DNA of 64,000 bases, taken from contig CM060733.1 in NCBI GenBank assembly GCA_030704615.1, positions 70,000,001-70,064,000 on the forward strand, in the 5' to 3' direction. The stretch comes from Takakia lepidozioides. Lineage: Eukaryota > Streptophyta > Takakiopsida > Takakiales > Takakiaceae. Under the pieces are notes generated by a model. The model did no database searches and was not told the origin of the DNA. It saw only the letters and a list, made by a program, of their open reading frames with translations. The first letter of the stretch is position 1; each line of letters begins with the position of its first letter. Positions 24,301 through 36,759 of this stretch are shown here, piece by piece. The position numbers and the translations under genes were made by a program.

Positions 24301-27106
24301 GACAAGACCTCCTCAGGCAACATCACGGGACCACGAGGGAGCGTGCGAATATTCTTGTCAGCTAGCCATGAATCCTCTTCCCCGCCAGGTGCCTCGTCAA
24401 GTCTTCGTCTCACTGGATGGGTATGAACATCTTCTTCCAAATGTTGGCCTCTTCGAAGCAATGGCGTGTCCCGAAGGCCCTCTCGCAAGGCCGCCGCCCA
24501 CTTCCGAGGATTCTTCGATCTGGAGGCAGTCCGCATCAGCATTTCCTGCCTGTCCGGCCCCAAGCCCCACTGTTTCCCTTTCAAGAACTCGTTGTACTTG
24601 CATTGCTACATAATTGACCTCACAATGTCCTCCGTTGTGGCAGTGAGGATGTCCACCAGATGCGCCGCAGAGGAGGCACGCCAGGAAGAATGCACTGATT
24701 CGGCCATGTTTGTCGTGGGCATGTCGGTGTCGGAGTCGAGACACATTTCCTGCACAAGCACATGTTGAGGTTACAAGCAAGTTACAAATAATGCCAAGAA
24801 TAATAATCAACGGGACGCGAATTCGTGCAACTCACCTCCCGCATATAGTCGCCGAACTGGAGGAAACGATAATGCCACCATGCTAGCCAACTGACCATTG
24901 CTCCCTCGTCTGATTTCCTTACAGCACCTGACGATGTCCACCAAACCTGTATACATGCAAACTGTGTAATCATCTTTCAAAGAGGATGTGTGTGCATCTC
25001 TATGTACATGTGTGAAGAGCACAGGTGTGAAGCCCTAGGAGACAGGGCCTTAGGAATCTAACCCAATTACATCATGGAAGTGAGGGTAGATGTCCATTAT
25101 TATGTTTAAGGAGAGGGCGAGCTCCCATGAAGTGACGAAGCTCTTGTCAAATTTCCCTTTCTAGCTTAGTGGCAACGGCCACATTGCATGAGATGGCGAA
25201 GCTATCGCCAAAATTTCCATATTATTAAATTCATATCTATGTTCATAAGCCCCCTGGCCATAGAGGACCATGGGAGGCGTTGCTAACTAGCTTTATAAGT
25301 GGTTAAGCTATTTGGTAGAGAGCTGCCAAAAAAGGCAGAGCCCAGCACTAAAGTGCCGGCGCCTTAGGCACCTTTGGGCTGGAGGTCAGCCAAGGAGGTT
25401 GCCTAGAATCGCCATGGAAAGGCGCATCTAACACGAGTGGCGCGGCCTTCCCCCGTGGGGGGAGTTGACCCCTGGAGCAAAGTACGGTTGCTGGTACACT
25501 GCGTGGTAACACCAGACGTCATAGCTGGGCCCGCGCAGGTATGACACGAGCGGCAGAGACAACGGAGCCTACTATTACCCAATGGACCCGCGCAGGCGGC
25601 GGGCCAGTCGCGCCGTGCCACGTAGCATTGGCTGCGGGGTATTGGTTTTAACCACTGGATATTACGACGGACCCTGCCAGGGACTGTTGGTCCCTGGGAC
25701 GGGTATTTTAAGGGGGGTTTTCTCCCTATGCCTTTGATTTCTTGTGCACTATTCATGGTGTTATTCTTGCATGTGAATGAGGGCGTGTTTTAGCAAAGGA
25801 TAAGGAATGGTTGGAACCATTGGATAGGCCCTAATGAGGCCATCAGTTTGGTATGTATTCCGGGGCTTGTGAAAGCACGGCTCACGGGTGGATGCCATAG
25901 GCAGAGAGAGAGAGCCCAAAGACAGGGATGAGAGAATCCTTGGTAGGGGTTTCACAAGGTAGAAGATGACATGTTCCAACTTCGTTCTAGGCTGGTTGCT
26001 TGCATAAATTAATCAGATTATATTGAAAGTAGGTGGAAGAGGCGCAGGGAATGGACCCTGGGACCCACTGAGTGTTTAATCATTGTTTACACACCAAGAT
26101 GGCGATCAGATGAGAAACTGAGGGGCGGCAAATTTCATTCATCTTGGCCCAGTGATGGTTTAAGTTGCTAATGCGTTATTGATTGGTTTGGTATAGGAAT
26201 TAGGGGCGCTCACAAGTGGAGAGCGGTTCCCCAATGCTCCCAACATAAAGGCGTTCCCAGGGTGTTCCCCTGGTACCTTGAGGGTAATTTAGTTAGCTCC
26301 AGCATCCCACGATGATTCTCTATTTCTACGAATTTCATGCATTTGTAGGAAGGTTTTAATGATTTGTTCTTTATTATTCAGCAGGGTAATTTGCCTTTAT
26401 TAAAGGATTTTATCCGGACCCCCTTAACTAAAAAACGGAAGATTTAAAGGAGATATCGCCCCCTTCCGCCGATGATATTTGAAATCAAGTACCCGGCCGC
26501 TGGGGGGGCCTTGGGCCAAGGAACGGCCATTGTTTTATTAGATCTCCGGAATCACCTAGAGGTTTGAATTGTTATCGTTCACCTGATGGATTGACCATTG
26601 AGATTGAATTCTGGATCATTCTAAGCAGGAGAGACTGACTTGGGAAAGCGGATCCGGTCCCTTCCTAGGAGGTAGGACACTAATCCACCTCGGGATTTAG
26701 GGGGGGGCATTGTACGGGAGACAGATGATCTCCATCTCCCTGGGCTCGGGATTCGTTTTGTGAAGGGATTTGAAGGTTTGTCCCGGCTATAAGCGTGTTG
26801 GGAGTCCAGGCATGTAGGAAGTAGTAATAAACAAAGATTTGGAAGGCAATTACGATTAGAGACGTAAAAAACCCATAAACAAAACGTAGGACTAGGAAAC
26901 GCAAATCGCCCTCACAAGTGGAGTTGTTAAGCTTTGCTTTGCCGATAGGAAGGTAGACTGTTTAGATCCGTCCATAGCTGCCACGGACCCATGCACTTAC
27001 CGCAGCCGGGTAGGCGGTTCGTTGAGCCCAACCTACACCGCAACTTGCCACGACCCCCTAGGCTAGTATGTCATCGCCCTAACCGCGCGCAACCAGGGCT
27101 TGGTCA
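21324..27106 (+). repeat. Right LTR of gypsy A, about 5.8 kb
   Basis: It starts TGTTGGTATTTCC after the polypurine tract and ends ..GGTCA at 27106. Its first 1.65 kb are matched by 31526-33228, and the rest by both 12077-15588 and 33228-36290. It contains the 0.7-kb transposase-gene fragment at 24263-24974. Even without this insert it is about 5.1 kb, very long for a plant LTR. Small internal near-repeats (CCAGAGTGTGGTCCTCTGAGG twice, 22150 and 22243; CTCTCTCCGAAGAGGG twice, 22580 and 22672) are present. Confidence 0.75.
24263..24974 (-). pseudogene. MULE-like transposase gene fragment, intron retained, inserted in an LTR
   Basis: The left LTR reads straight from CTATAAAAACT to CTTTCAAACAGGATG, while here about 710 bases intervene. 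The minus strand encodes VWWTSSGAV...SWLAWWHYRFLQFGDYMRE, a GT-AG intron (24835-24750, 86 bp), then EMCLDSDTDMPTTNMAES, and a frame containing KQWGLGPDRQEMLMRTASRSKN. This is collinear with 40450-39950 of the transposase gene at 42361-38832, including the intron position (83 bp there). The copy was therefore made at the DNA level. A possible second intron acceptor (TATACAG) precedes VWWT. Confidence 0.8.
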
Positions 27107-27393
27107 ACAGTCAGATCATGATTCCTTCCCTCCAACTTTTTGAGTTTGGCCTCCAAATTCGAATTATCAATGCCTAAATAACCAATTCGATGTACAAGAT
27201 CTGTCTCAATAGGTGTCATCCAGGAATTTGTCTCTACAGACCATGAAAGATTTAAGTTTTCTTCTCGCAACCTATTTATTTCACTATGAAGATCACAATT
27301 ATTTCTTTGAAATTGTTGAATCACACTCTGAAAGTTCACATAATAATTATAAAGATATGCTTCCCTAGGGGTTGAAGGAACAAATTGCTCCAT
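27107..27393 (-). CDS. N-terminal gag-like ORF of element B, cut off by gypsy A
   Basis: An ATG at 27393 begins MEQFVPSTPREAYLYNYY on the minus strand. The product has two coiled-coil-like stretches (NNCDLHSEINRLREENLNL and DNSNLEAKLKKLEGRNHDL). It lies about 210 bases downstream of a tRNA-Asp-type PBS, where gag starts in gypsy elements. The frame stops making sense at 27107, exactly where the gypsy A LTR ends. No zinc knuckle is left, so the gag call rests on position. Confidence 0.45.
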
Positions 27394-27603
27394 CTCAAAT
27401 TGGTATGTAATTGTTTCACATCCAAGAAAATTGAAAAATTGAAACCAAAGAAAAAACAAAAGTCTAAAAACACAAAATCCCCGACAATTGTTTTTTTTTT
27501 TTAAGCCCTAACCTCACAAGCTTCATAATTCAGTTTCTCTTTTGATCCAACGTTTCTCTTACCAATAACATAATGTTCTAAAATAGCCTACTCGATTGGC
27601 CTT

Positions 27604-27621
27604 TTCCCGGCAGCGGCGCCA
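27604..27621 (-). promoter_or_regulatory. tRNA-Asp-type primer binding site of element B
   Basis: On the minus strand TGGCGCCGCTGCCGGGAA follows CTACA (LTR end) by a few bases. It is nearly the same as the PBS of Athila-type plant gypsy elements, which is complementary to the tRNA-Asp 3' end. Confidence 0.7.
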
Positions 27622-27627
27622 AAAAGA

Positions 27628-30600
27628 TGTAGGATAAAACTATAATCAACCCTAAAGAAAAGGATCAATCAGTCTAGAGTTCGTTCGCTGGGGAAAGCAC
27701 ACAATTGAATTGTTATGTCGTGATTAGAACACTATATCTACTTCTAATTGTCTCCCAACAATAAATGTCTTAATATTCATCTCAATTAAATTCCTCTCGT
27801 ATTGATCTGCACTTCATCAAATGATCCTCATCTTTTTCTTTCACACAAAATTCTTCCCATTAAACTCCAACATCTCATCACATTAACATGAAATTTACAG
27901 AGTCTTTCATCATATCTTTGTCTCATCACACTACTCATATTCTTCTTATCTCTTACTTAAGCTACTGAAAACGACAAACTAGCATCTCATGTGCTAGGGC
28001 CTCGACACTCTCGCTCGAATGACCATGAATACATCGATTCAGCTGAACTCATAGTGTCCTACTCTAACTACCATGACTACCTAGCACTGATTCAATGGGC
28101 TAACATCTATCCTAATAACCCCATTCCTACCAATTATCATCCCCATTATCTGAATTTACTTCCTTTCTAACACCCTACCCAATTCTATCAAATTATCAAA
28201 CCCCATAGTGCAATTTCACATCCAATTCTTGTTCATTTGCACTTGTAGTGTGAAAAGAAAGGGGCATAAATCCCCTTATGTCTAATTCTATCTAGTTCTT
28301 AGTGAAAGATACGCTTGCTACCCTAAGACTCACACCCCTAATGAGTGCATCTACCCTGTTCATGATCAGAGACTAGATGCCCTCATCCACGCCGCAGCGG
28401 AAGAGAAGACATGGATGGGACTGAGAAGTTTCTCCATTTTATGACTTGGTACATCCAAGTCCGGTTTGCATACACCAATAAGACTGTTGTTATGATTTCA
28501 GTGTCACAAACAGCTCACTATCAGGGTGAATACACAGCCTATAGGTGGTTACCTTTAAAAGCAGTACATGCTAAACTTCCTCTAGAATGAAAGCATTGTG
28601 ATGTGAGGATGCAACATGGATCTACCACCATGTGCAGGTACAGGTAGTTCACTGCCTCTCATGGTTTTTCCTTTAACTCGCAAGTGACCCTCCCTTCATC
28701 CTTCATTAGTCTTTCTCTCTTTCCACACAGAGACCCTCTTCATTCTGATTGCTTGCAGAAGCAATCAGTTTGTCAGTCAGTAAATACAAGCCCCTTAACT
28801 ATATGCATTCTACAAAACAAAAACCTTAGTTTGCATTCAACTCCCAATTAAGAGAGTTCCAGAAACAGATCCCTCTCAGTCTAACAACTAACATGAAATG
28901 ACAGTGTCACTTATGCAGCTACATGCAATGCAGAAGCACCCAACAGTCTGCAAGAGATCTACCATGCATTCCACTACTTTGTGCATGCATATGCCAGGCC
29001 TTAATTCTTGGTAACCTGAACCCTCATTCCTATGTTGTAATACTGACCAACAAATCTTGCTTGTTTCTAATCTACAGCATCCACTTTGCAGGTATGATCA
29101 CCACTAAAACCCTAAAGCAACGTTGATTCCAGACTCACAGTGCTGAACCAGAATGAAAAGAAAACAGAATCAAGACAATACATTTTGTGACTGAGGGTTT
29201 GGAGAATCTCCCCTCAATCATCATTCCACTGCAATGCTTGCATCACCTCTCGTTCTCTCTACACCTTCCTGGTTTGAAGTCCAGGCCGTCCCTCCATTCC
29301 ATTTTTCAGAAAGTTATCACCTCTCTCATGCTAACTTGAGAGCATCACCAAGAAATTTCAACAACATCTATCCTAAGCAGAAGAACCAGAACTATCTCGC
29401 ACTTAACTGATATATAGCCCAGTTGAAGCGATGGGCCTACTGCCCAAATTGGCACCCTTCTTGGAAGCTGCTGCTCTAGTGTCTGCTATCACTTGCATCC
29501 AAGGGCGCTCTCTGAAACAAAGATCTTACTTACAGATCGTTCTATTGCCGTAGTTTCCCATCCTACATTAATTCCTAAACTCAAGAGCTCATCAAGACCC
29601 GACAGCTCTGCCCCTTCTACTGGCAGTGACACTCTGTCATTGCTAACAACTCCTTCCTTCCCTTCATTACTGCCCTCTTACCCTAGGATAATATTCACCA
29701 CTTGATCACACAAGTTTTTGTGGCACACCGCCCTTTTCCTAGCTACAATCGTCTTCCCTACCGCTCCCTTCATCTCTCCGTAGGCCTAAGTTTCCATACC
29801 CTCCGTTTGCAATACATGGTATCAGGCTGATGCTTCCCCGTAATTCCCACACTTCCGGACATCAAAGCAATGACTGCAACGCCTCTCCTCTTCTGGCTTG
29901 ATCACACATTACCAAGTTGTCTCCTTCCAAGAATATCCTCCAGCAGGCCTAAGTTTCCATCCCTTCTGGGAGCACCACATGATGTCAAGTTGCTCACTCC
30001 CCTACTGAACTATCCTGCAGCAATTCCCATTTCCCAAAGCACCAGAGCAATCACTGCACCGCCTCCCTTCATCTGCCCTGAGCACACATTACCAAGCTGC
30101 CTCTTCGCAAGATTATCTTCCAGCGAAACCTAAATTACCACTCATTATAGTAACGACGACACCTTCTGACAGCTGCACAGGTTACAATGTTGTCTCCCTT
30201 GTGTCTCCCCTCACCCTTTCATTACTTCTCTCCTAAACAATGGACGGGGCTCCAATCAAGTCCGAGATAAAAGGCCATAAAGTTTTTATGAGATTCATGG
30301 CAAATTAAGACAAGCAGAATGTGCTTAAGTCACCTTCTACACACTGCCCCTGCTCATTCCCTTGCCCGCAGCACTCTCAGGGCCTCCCCGATATTGCATC
30401 CGCGATGACAATGAAAACACATCTATCCATCGAGAGAAATTCGTTTATCCAATGAATGAAAAACCCACTGGGCATGACTTAACCCCTTTCACACTCGTAC
30501 TAGGTCCCTCTCTTGAATACAAACAACTCAATGAGCAACAATAAAGTTTTAAACTGCCCCCACTGCATTCACACTACACACTCCAATTTTAAATGCTATT

Positions 30601-31287
30601 CCACAAAGAATTTTCTATTATTCTACAACATGGGCCAAGACTCAACGCGACTCTTCACCGGGAATCGAGGATCTTTGTGGTGGTTCGCCATAAAAGGATT
30701 GTGTTGTTTGTGAAACCCCCGCAAACAGTCACAGAAGTATATATAGGGGAGTAGTAACCCCGAGAACGGTGCAAGCCCGTTGGTGTCCAAAAACAAGTGA
30801 GTAAGCGTGCGAGCCGGAAAGCGACCAAGGTGTGGGGAGCTGTTCCGGACTGCCAACAACCAAAGGGAATTTCCACTAGGCCCAAAGTGTGCGAGGGTCT
30901 CGTGGAGGAGCAAAGGGGGACCGTTATGCCTCGGTGAGCAGCCGAAGCTCCGAGTTGGCCCGACGGCCAGTTTGGGAATTAGGCGCGCGCATCAAAGCGA
31001 GTAACTATGACTTGAAGGCGAGTTTACCCTTTTCTGTCACATGACTCCCTTGTGCACCCTTGAGTGCGATACACCATGCAAACTCTTTCCTCATCACAAA
31101 CAAGACCTTCTCCCCCAATATGGAACTAACCCAGCCCCCTCTATTCTCAGTAAGTTGGCAGTACATACATCTCACCATGACCCTACTAATGCTCACACCC
31201 CTCCCTTATCACCATGCCACTCCACCCCCTCCCAAATGGCTGATTCAAATTTGACCATACCCACCTCCCCTTGCGCAACCACCAGTC
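27628..31287 (-). mobile_element. LTR-like region of element B
   Basis: The plus strand starts TGTAGGATAAAACT at 27628, which on the minus strand is the ..CTACA end of a 5' LTR before the PBS. The following 3 kb are pyrimidine-rich on the plus strand and hold no convincing gene; a pair of similar segments near 29900 and 30060 (CAAGCTGCCTC / CAAGTTGTCTCCTTC) is present. The far boundary of the LTR could not be fixed. The region ends where the truncated gypsy A copy begins (31288), possibly with unrelated sequence from about 30700. Confidence 0.4.
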
Positions 31288-34200
31288 GGAACGAGGAGTT
31301 CAAAGCCAAGTTCGACTCATACTGGATGGGCCCTTATCTCGTCAAGACAGTCTTTGACAACGGCTCATTACAACTAGAGACACTAAGGGGAGTGAAGTTC
31401 CCCAATCTGGTGAACGGTGTTTGGTGCAAGCACTACTACATGTGAGTTCCATTAACCAATGAACTATATTTCCCCCCACTAAGGGAGAGATCTTTAGGAT
31501 TTCGTCCCGGTTTGTCGGAAGGAAATGTTGGTATTTCCTATCCATTGACTCATTGGTTATTGAAGCTCCACAACGAGGTGGAGTGCATGGCAACTAAGTT
31601 GCAATAATCCAATGAAACTTCTCCAATGGGAAGAAGTCAGTAGGGCTCTTATCCAAGTAGGTTATTGACACCCTTTCTTGGAGTTCCAAGGGTAGATCTT
31701 GGGATGCAGGGCAACGCAATTGCATTAAAGAGGTGGTTTGTTCTCTAGAGTGAATTTTCGGGTAGTTATTGGAATCCACAAGGACAGACCTTGGGATGCG
31801 GGCACATAGAGTGCAGTAATCTAACCCACCTTGTAGAATTAGAATTCGTTTGATATGGCATAAGCTATGAAAGCTATGACCATCAAATTGCCAAGTAGAA
31901 GACTTCATACATCTTCGTTACTAATCAGGTGTTGTGAGTTTCTTTTCTTCTTCACCAAGTGAAGAACCACACGTGCAGGAATGAGAACAATGGGTTGGCT
32001 AATATATGCACTATTGTTCAATGCATACTATCGATCATCATTTGTTTTTTTTTTATCACAGAGTAATCTGTGTCTGCTCAAGCATATCTCGAGAAAAAGT
32101 AAATGTTTGTTGTATCAAGCATTCTGCAGTATACTGATGCTCCCTGCATGGAGCACAACGACTTCATGCACGGGGATTCTAACCGTAAACCTTTTGTCAT
32201 TTTCACCTTACCCCGCTGCAGCATTCATCATAGAGAGAGAAAAGTCAGAAGCAGTGAGGGGATAAAAGGTGAGTTGTAGAGCAGTGGTTGCTGCTCCCCT
32301 CACAAGAGTGAAGGGCGTCAAGCACAGGAAAACCCAGAAGGGCCTGTGACCTCTTCAGATAGAATGGTACGTTGTTCCAGAGTATGGTCCTCTGAGGTTC
32401 AGAATGGATCCAATCATTTCCTAGGTCAAGAATTTCATCATGAGCTCTGTGAAATCCATGAGAGGTCCCTGCGAGTCATGAACCAAGTTAGATTGTAGTT
32501 AGAAATGGTGCGTCTATTTCATGGGTAGGGTCCTCGGGTATCCAATCTTTTCTGTTGTTATGGGAGCCAAGAATTAGGACTCCCAGAAGCATCCTGTTTA
32601 GGAGCATTTAGGCCCGTCCGAGCTCGAGTCGAGGCCCCAACATGTTACAATGAGCTGTACACATCCATGAGAGGTCCCTGCAAGCCATGTCAAGTAGGGT
32701 AGAACCAAAGTCCTTCCAAGGCTATTTTAGAGTAGAATCATCAACTTGCACCGCGCATATTTTTCTTACATCATCTAGGGGATTCGAACCCAGTCCGGTG
32801 GGGGAGAATGACGGTTTTGAAGAATTTTTTATCTAAGAACTCCAACTCTCTCCGAAGAGGGCGAGCTGGGTGGTTTTGAAACATTTTTTGGCTTATGCTT
32901 TTATTTCTTCCTCTCTCCCGGAAGACTCGAACTCTCTCCGAGGAGGAAGAGCCTGAGGGGAATTATTCTTATATTTACTCAAGGGAGTCGTTGACTCCAA
33001 GGGATATCAGGGATACCCTAGTAGGGGGGTTTTACGAACCAGAGATCCTAGATTCTCTTACACTCGGGACGAGTGTTCCCCATTGGTCGCCATATATGTA
33101 GATGCATATATTGGTACACTTTTCTTTTCAGATCGTTTTTTATCATAAGACAAACGGTTTCGGCACTGTACTGCCAAAACATGTTAGTTTGTTAGTTGTC
33201 TGGAAATCGTTGGTAAAGCACGTAGGAAATTAGACAGTGTCTGCGACGACCATGGAGTGGAACTCTAGCGTCAAGATGACCGTAGGAAGCTGCATCGACA
33301 GAAGATTAGACTGCCAATTCGGTATCAGAAACGACAAGTTAATCCTGTTCAAACTATACAGGACATCTGTTCCAGTCCCAGATTGCGATCTCTCTTTTCT
33401 CCCGCCTTTCAAGTCCAATAGGAACACACAGCGAGGAGCTTGGCAATTGGTGGAAGTGACATGTACAACGATGAAATATCGCAACAAAGCAATTGGACGC
33501 ATCGGAAGGACAGCAGGTTAGGACGACTTCAAACGGCGAAGCCTGGACTTGTTAGCAGTGCAGGACAATTGGAAGGGACTCCGGACAACCTATGACTCAG
33601 TGGCAGGGTCAAAGACCCCAGAGCCATCACCAGGGATTTGATTTCCAAAAATACCACAAAATCTGTGTGTAGCGAAAATACGACGAATGGCGAGAAGCGT
33701 AACTTTTTACCACCAATGGAGCTGAGAATTTACAAGTTAATACGGGATATATAATTGTAGTTTGTCACCAAGTTTGGTGATTTATGGAGCTGATTAGAAG
33801 CAGGGCCAAATTATTGAGTCGACGGCACTCATAGGGCCTATTATTTGCATTTCTACTTCTTGGATGGATGACAAATCCTGGAATTCGCCTTGAGGAGCTG
33901 GATGGATGACATGACAACTCGCGCCAACTGGTCATCCAATTGGATGGATGAAAAGCCAGCTTTCATTTGCCTCTAAGACTTTTCATCCATGTTGAATATT
34001 ATATTATAGATCCTCCAAGGAAACAGTATAAAAGAAGGGCAAGGCTTCTCTTGTTCTTCATCTAGTTCTTCTCTTGTTTAGTTTCCTCTTGTTGTTGTAG
34101 TGTTGTTAGTTTGAGGCTTGAGGAGGCTAGATCCTAGGGAGTGGAGCTTGAAGCTCCCTAGTTAGGTAGAATTCTTGTGAGCTAAGGCAAGTGGCCTAGC

Positions 34201-36290
34201 TTGTGGGCCTTTGAGCCATTTCATTTGTGAAGGAAGAGGGCAATTTCATGTATAGGAAAGTGACTTGGAAACGAGTAGGAGGGGCTGGTGTGGACTTATG
34301 GACGAGAGCCCAAGTGGAGGCCGCATAGAGTACCATTACTTGAGTCGATAGAGCATCCCAAGTACTCTCGCATAGAAAGGTTGATCCCATCTTACCATTT
34401 CACCATTTATGTATGTGATTCATTTATTTTCCAAACAAAGCTTGAAGTTGAAAATCTAATTTAGGCTCTTCAAAAGAGGAGAGTGCATTGTGGAATCCCA
34501 CTATTTCATGTCTAGAATTGACAAGGGGAAGAACCCCATAGCCTATTGGAAAGGGTACCAATAGAGGCTTGTATTTGAATTGTTTGAAGAAGGAATGTTT
34601 GTGTTTGAGTACTAATTTGAAATATAGCCAGCTCTGACAAAGGCAGGCCAATAGGCTGGATCTATGATATAAGGCCACTATAAGGCCACTATGTGCTAAT
34701 CCCCCCCCCCACTAGCAAGCCATGGAGGCCTAGGGGAGGGTGGGTTGTATTTTTTTTGTCTTGGGGTTTGGGCGGGCTGATTTCGCTAGGCAACAGCTGC
34801 CCCAAGATCGCGAGCAGTCCGGGAGGAGCCCGGGTGCTGTGCCTAGAGAGTAGGCTCTCGATTACTAAAAGCGTGGAGGCAGCCGTGGCCCAGCCACGAC
34901 ATACGGAGAGCGGGGCCCAGCGCTGTCCTTAAGTCGTACTGAAACCAAGTACATCAGTCGTGGCGTGAGGCCCTGAAGCGTGCGAGCAGAGGGCGGGTCT
35001 TTACCCGCAGGATAACCAGAAGCTGAGACGGACGCCGGCGTTAACCGCAGCGGTCCACGGCTTGGACCGCTACGCGCGGATCTGTGCCCCGCCACGTGGC
35101 GGGGGCGTTTTACCCAACGGGCAATGCCTCTGCAAATTCCCTTAAAGGGGGGTATTCCTAGCGTTCTTATGACTCCAAGAGAAAGCCAAGCGGGTCTCTG
35201 AGCAGTGAGCTAGAGGCGGAGACCTTGAGAGACAAGGGAGGAGAGAAAATACTGTCCTAAAAACTCGGCTACAGTGCGCCTTTGAGTAGAGCCCAAGGTA
35301 GAGGATGACTTTTTCCACGGAGGGAAATGGCACCAGCACCTTAAAATAATGTAAAGGGGTGAAATCTGGCTTGGACCCACCAGTGGTTATTTTATTATTT
35401 ACGCATGCATGTTCTGGACTAACGAATGTAGTGGCAGGGATGAGCTCTCAGCGAGATTCATTCATCCGATAAGGCCGCGGGAGTTCCCCGCGGCAGGGAA
35501 CGGTTCCCGAGTGTTCCTCGGTTCTCATTGGGTTCCCACAGGGTTCCCAAGGGCATCTTTAGGCGCCAAGGGTATCTTTGGATTCCCCACATGACTTCCC
35601 ATAGGGGAGGTATTTTTCCTGATTTTCTTATTTTATTTTATTTTCCAGTATTTCTGATTTACGAAATTGCTTAAATAGGATAGATGCACGTGGTGCACGT
35701 TATAGCCAAAAGGGCATTGATTAAACTGATTGAACTTATTGAGTTGAGGGGCTTAGAACCACCTTATTGAACTTGGTGAACCTATTGGATTATGATAGGT
35801 ATTTTGGCCATTCTTTTGTTAAGACAAAGTATTTTAGGCACTGGGGTAGGAAGCGTTGGCCCTTGCATCAGAGATGACTTGAACTTAAGCACTCGGTGAA
35901 GGAGGGGCATTGGGAGAGGAAGATTTTCCCTCTTCTTCCTAGGCTCGGCAGGTGTCTTGTGAAGGGATTAAAACATGTCCTGGCTATAGGCGGCTCGGGG
36001 GCCTAGGCGGTAGGAATTAAACAATAAAACACAAAGACTTGGAAGGCAGTTACTGAGTAGATTGTAGGATACCGTAGGACTTAGAAATGCAAACTCGCCT
36101 TGTGAAGAGGAGTACGTGATTTCTCTTTGCCGGTTAGATAGTGATCATAGCCACCATGTACGACCACGGACCCCCTGCACTAACCGCAGTCGGATAGGCA
36201 GTTCAGGGAGCCCAACCTACACCGCAACTTACCACGACCTCCCTAGACTAATATGTCGTCACCCTGACCGCGCGCGCTCAGGGCTCGTCA
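31288..36290 (+). mobile_element. Third, 5'-truncated gypsy A copy: integrase tail plus 3' LTR
   Basis: 31288-31445 matches 21047-21206 (integrase C-terminus ..EEFKAKFDSYWMGPYLVKT.., stop at 31443-31445). It is followed by the same polypurine tract (31517-31525) and an LTR from TGTTGGTATTTCC (31526) to GGGCTCGTCA (36290). The LTR is about 4.8 kb, more diverged from the other two and shorter in its 3' half. Everything 5' of the integrase tail is missing. Here the Trp codon that is TAG in gypsy A is intact. The right end abuts a 96-bp tandem repeat. Confidence 0.8.
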
Positions 36291-36745
36291 CCAGGTGGCC
36301 CTATCTTCCCCCGAGACCATTTCATCCAACCCCCCTTGGATGGAAATGCGGCGCCAAATTTCCATCTGAGGGGGTGAAGTTGGGTGTTAGGTGGCCCTCT
36401 CTTCTCCCGAGACCATTTCATCCAACCCCCTTGGATGGAAATGCAGAGCCAAATTTCCATCCGGGGGGGATGAACCTGGGTGCCAGGTGGCCCTCTCTTC
36501 CCCCGAGACCATTTCATCCGACCCCCCCTGGATGGAACTTCGTCGCCGCATTTCCATCCGGGGGGATGAAGCTGGGTGCCAGGTGGCCCTCTCTTCCCCC
36601 AAGACCATTTCATCCGACCCCCCCAGATGGAAATTTGGCGCCGCATTTCCATCCGGGGGGATGAAGTTGGGTGCCAGGTGGCCCTCTCTTCCCCCGAGAC
36701 CATTTCATCCGACCCCCCCTGATGGAAATTCGACGCCAAGTGTCC
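36291..36745. repeat. Tandem repeat, about five units of about 96 bp
   Basis: Units begin with CCAGGTGGCCCTCTCTTC near 36291, 36389, 36485, 36579 and 36675. Each contains CCCCGAGACCATTTCATCC, a C-run, and a GGATGGAAAT..CGCC..TTTCCATCC inverted repeat. The inverted repeat is a variant of the palindrome in the 42.8-44.3 kb array. Long Pro/Trp/His-rich open frames on both strands here are by-products of the repeat. Confidence 0.9.
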
Positions 36746-36759
36746 ATACATGTCCACAA

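Larger units (their letters stand above)
12077..27106 (+). mobile_element. Ty3/gypsy element 'gypsy A', 5'-truncated, with multi-kilobase LTRs
   Basis: The sequence at 12077-15588 recurs at about 22977-27106 and, more diverged, at 33228-36290. In the second and third copies the similarity begins earlier, at TGTTGGTATTTCC right after a polypurine tract, so that is taken as the LTR start. Full LTRs are then about 4.8-5.8 kb, and the left LTR has lost its first 1.7 kb. All three end in a similar ..GTCA. Between the LTRs lie a PBS, a degenerate leader ORF, an inverted gag piece, and protease, RT, RNase H and integrase remnants, all broken. The right end at 27106 abuts the gag of minus-strand element B, so gypsy A or its LTR appears to have inserted into or recombined with B. 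A target-site duplication cannot be tested because the left end is lost. Confidence 0.8.
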
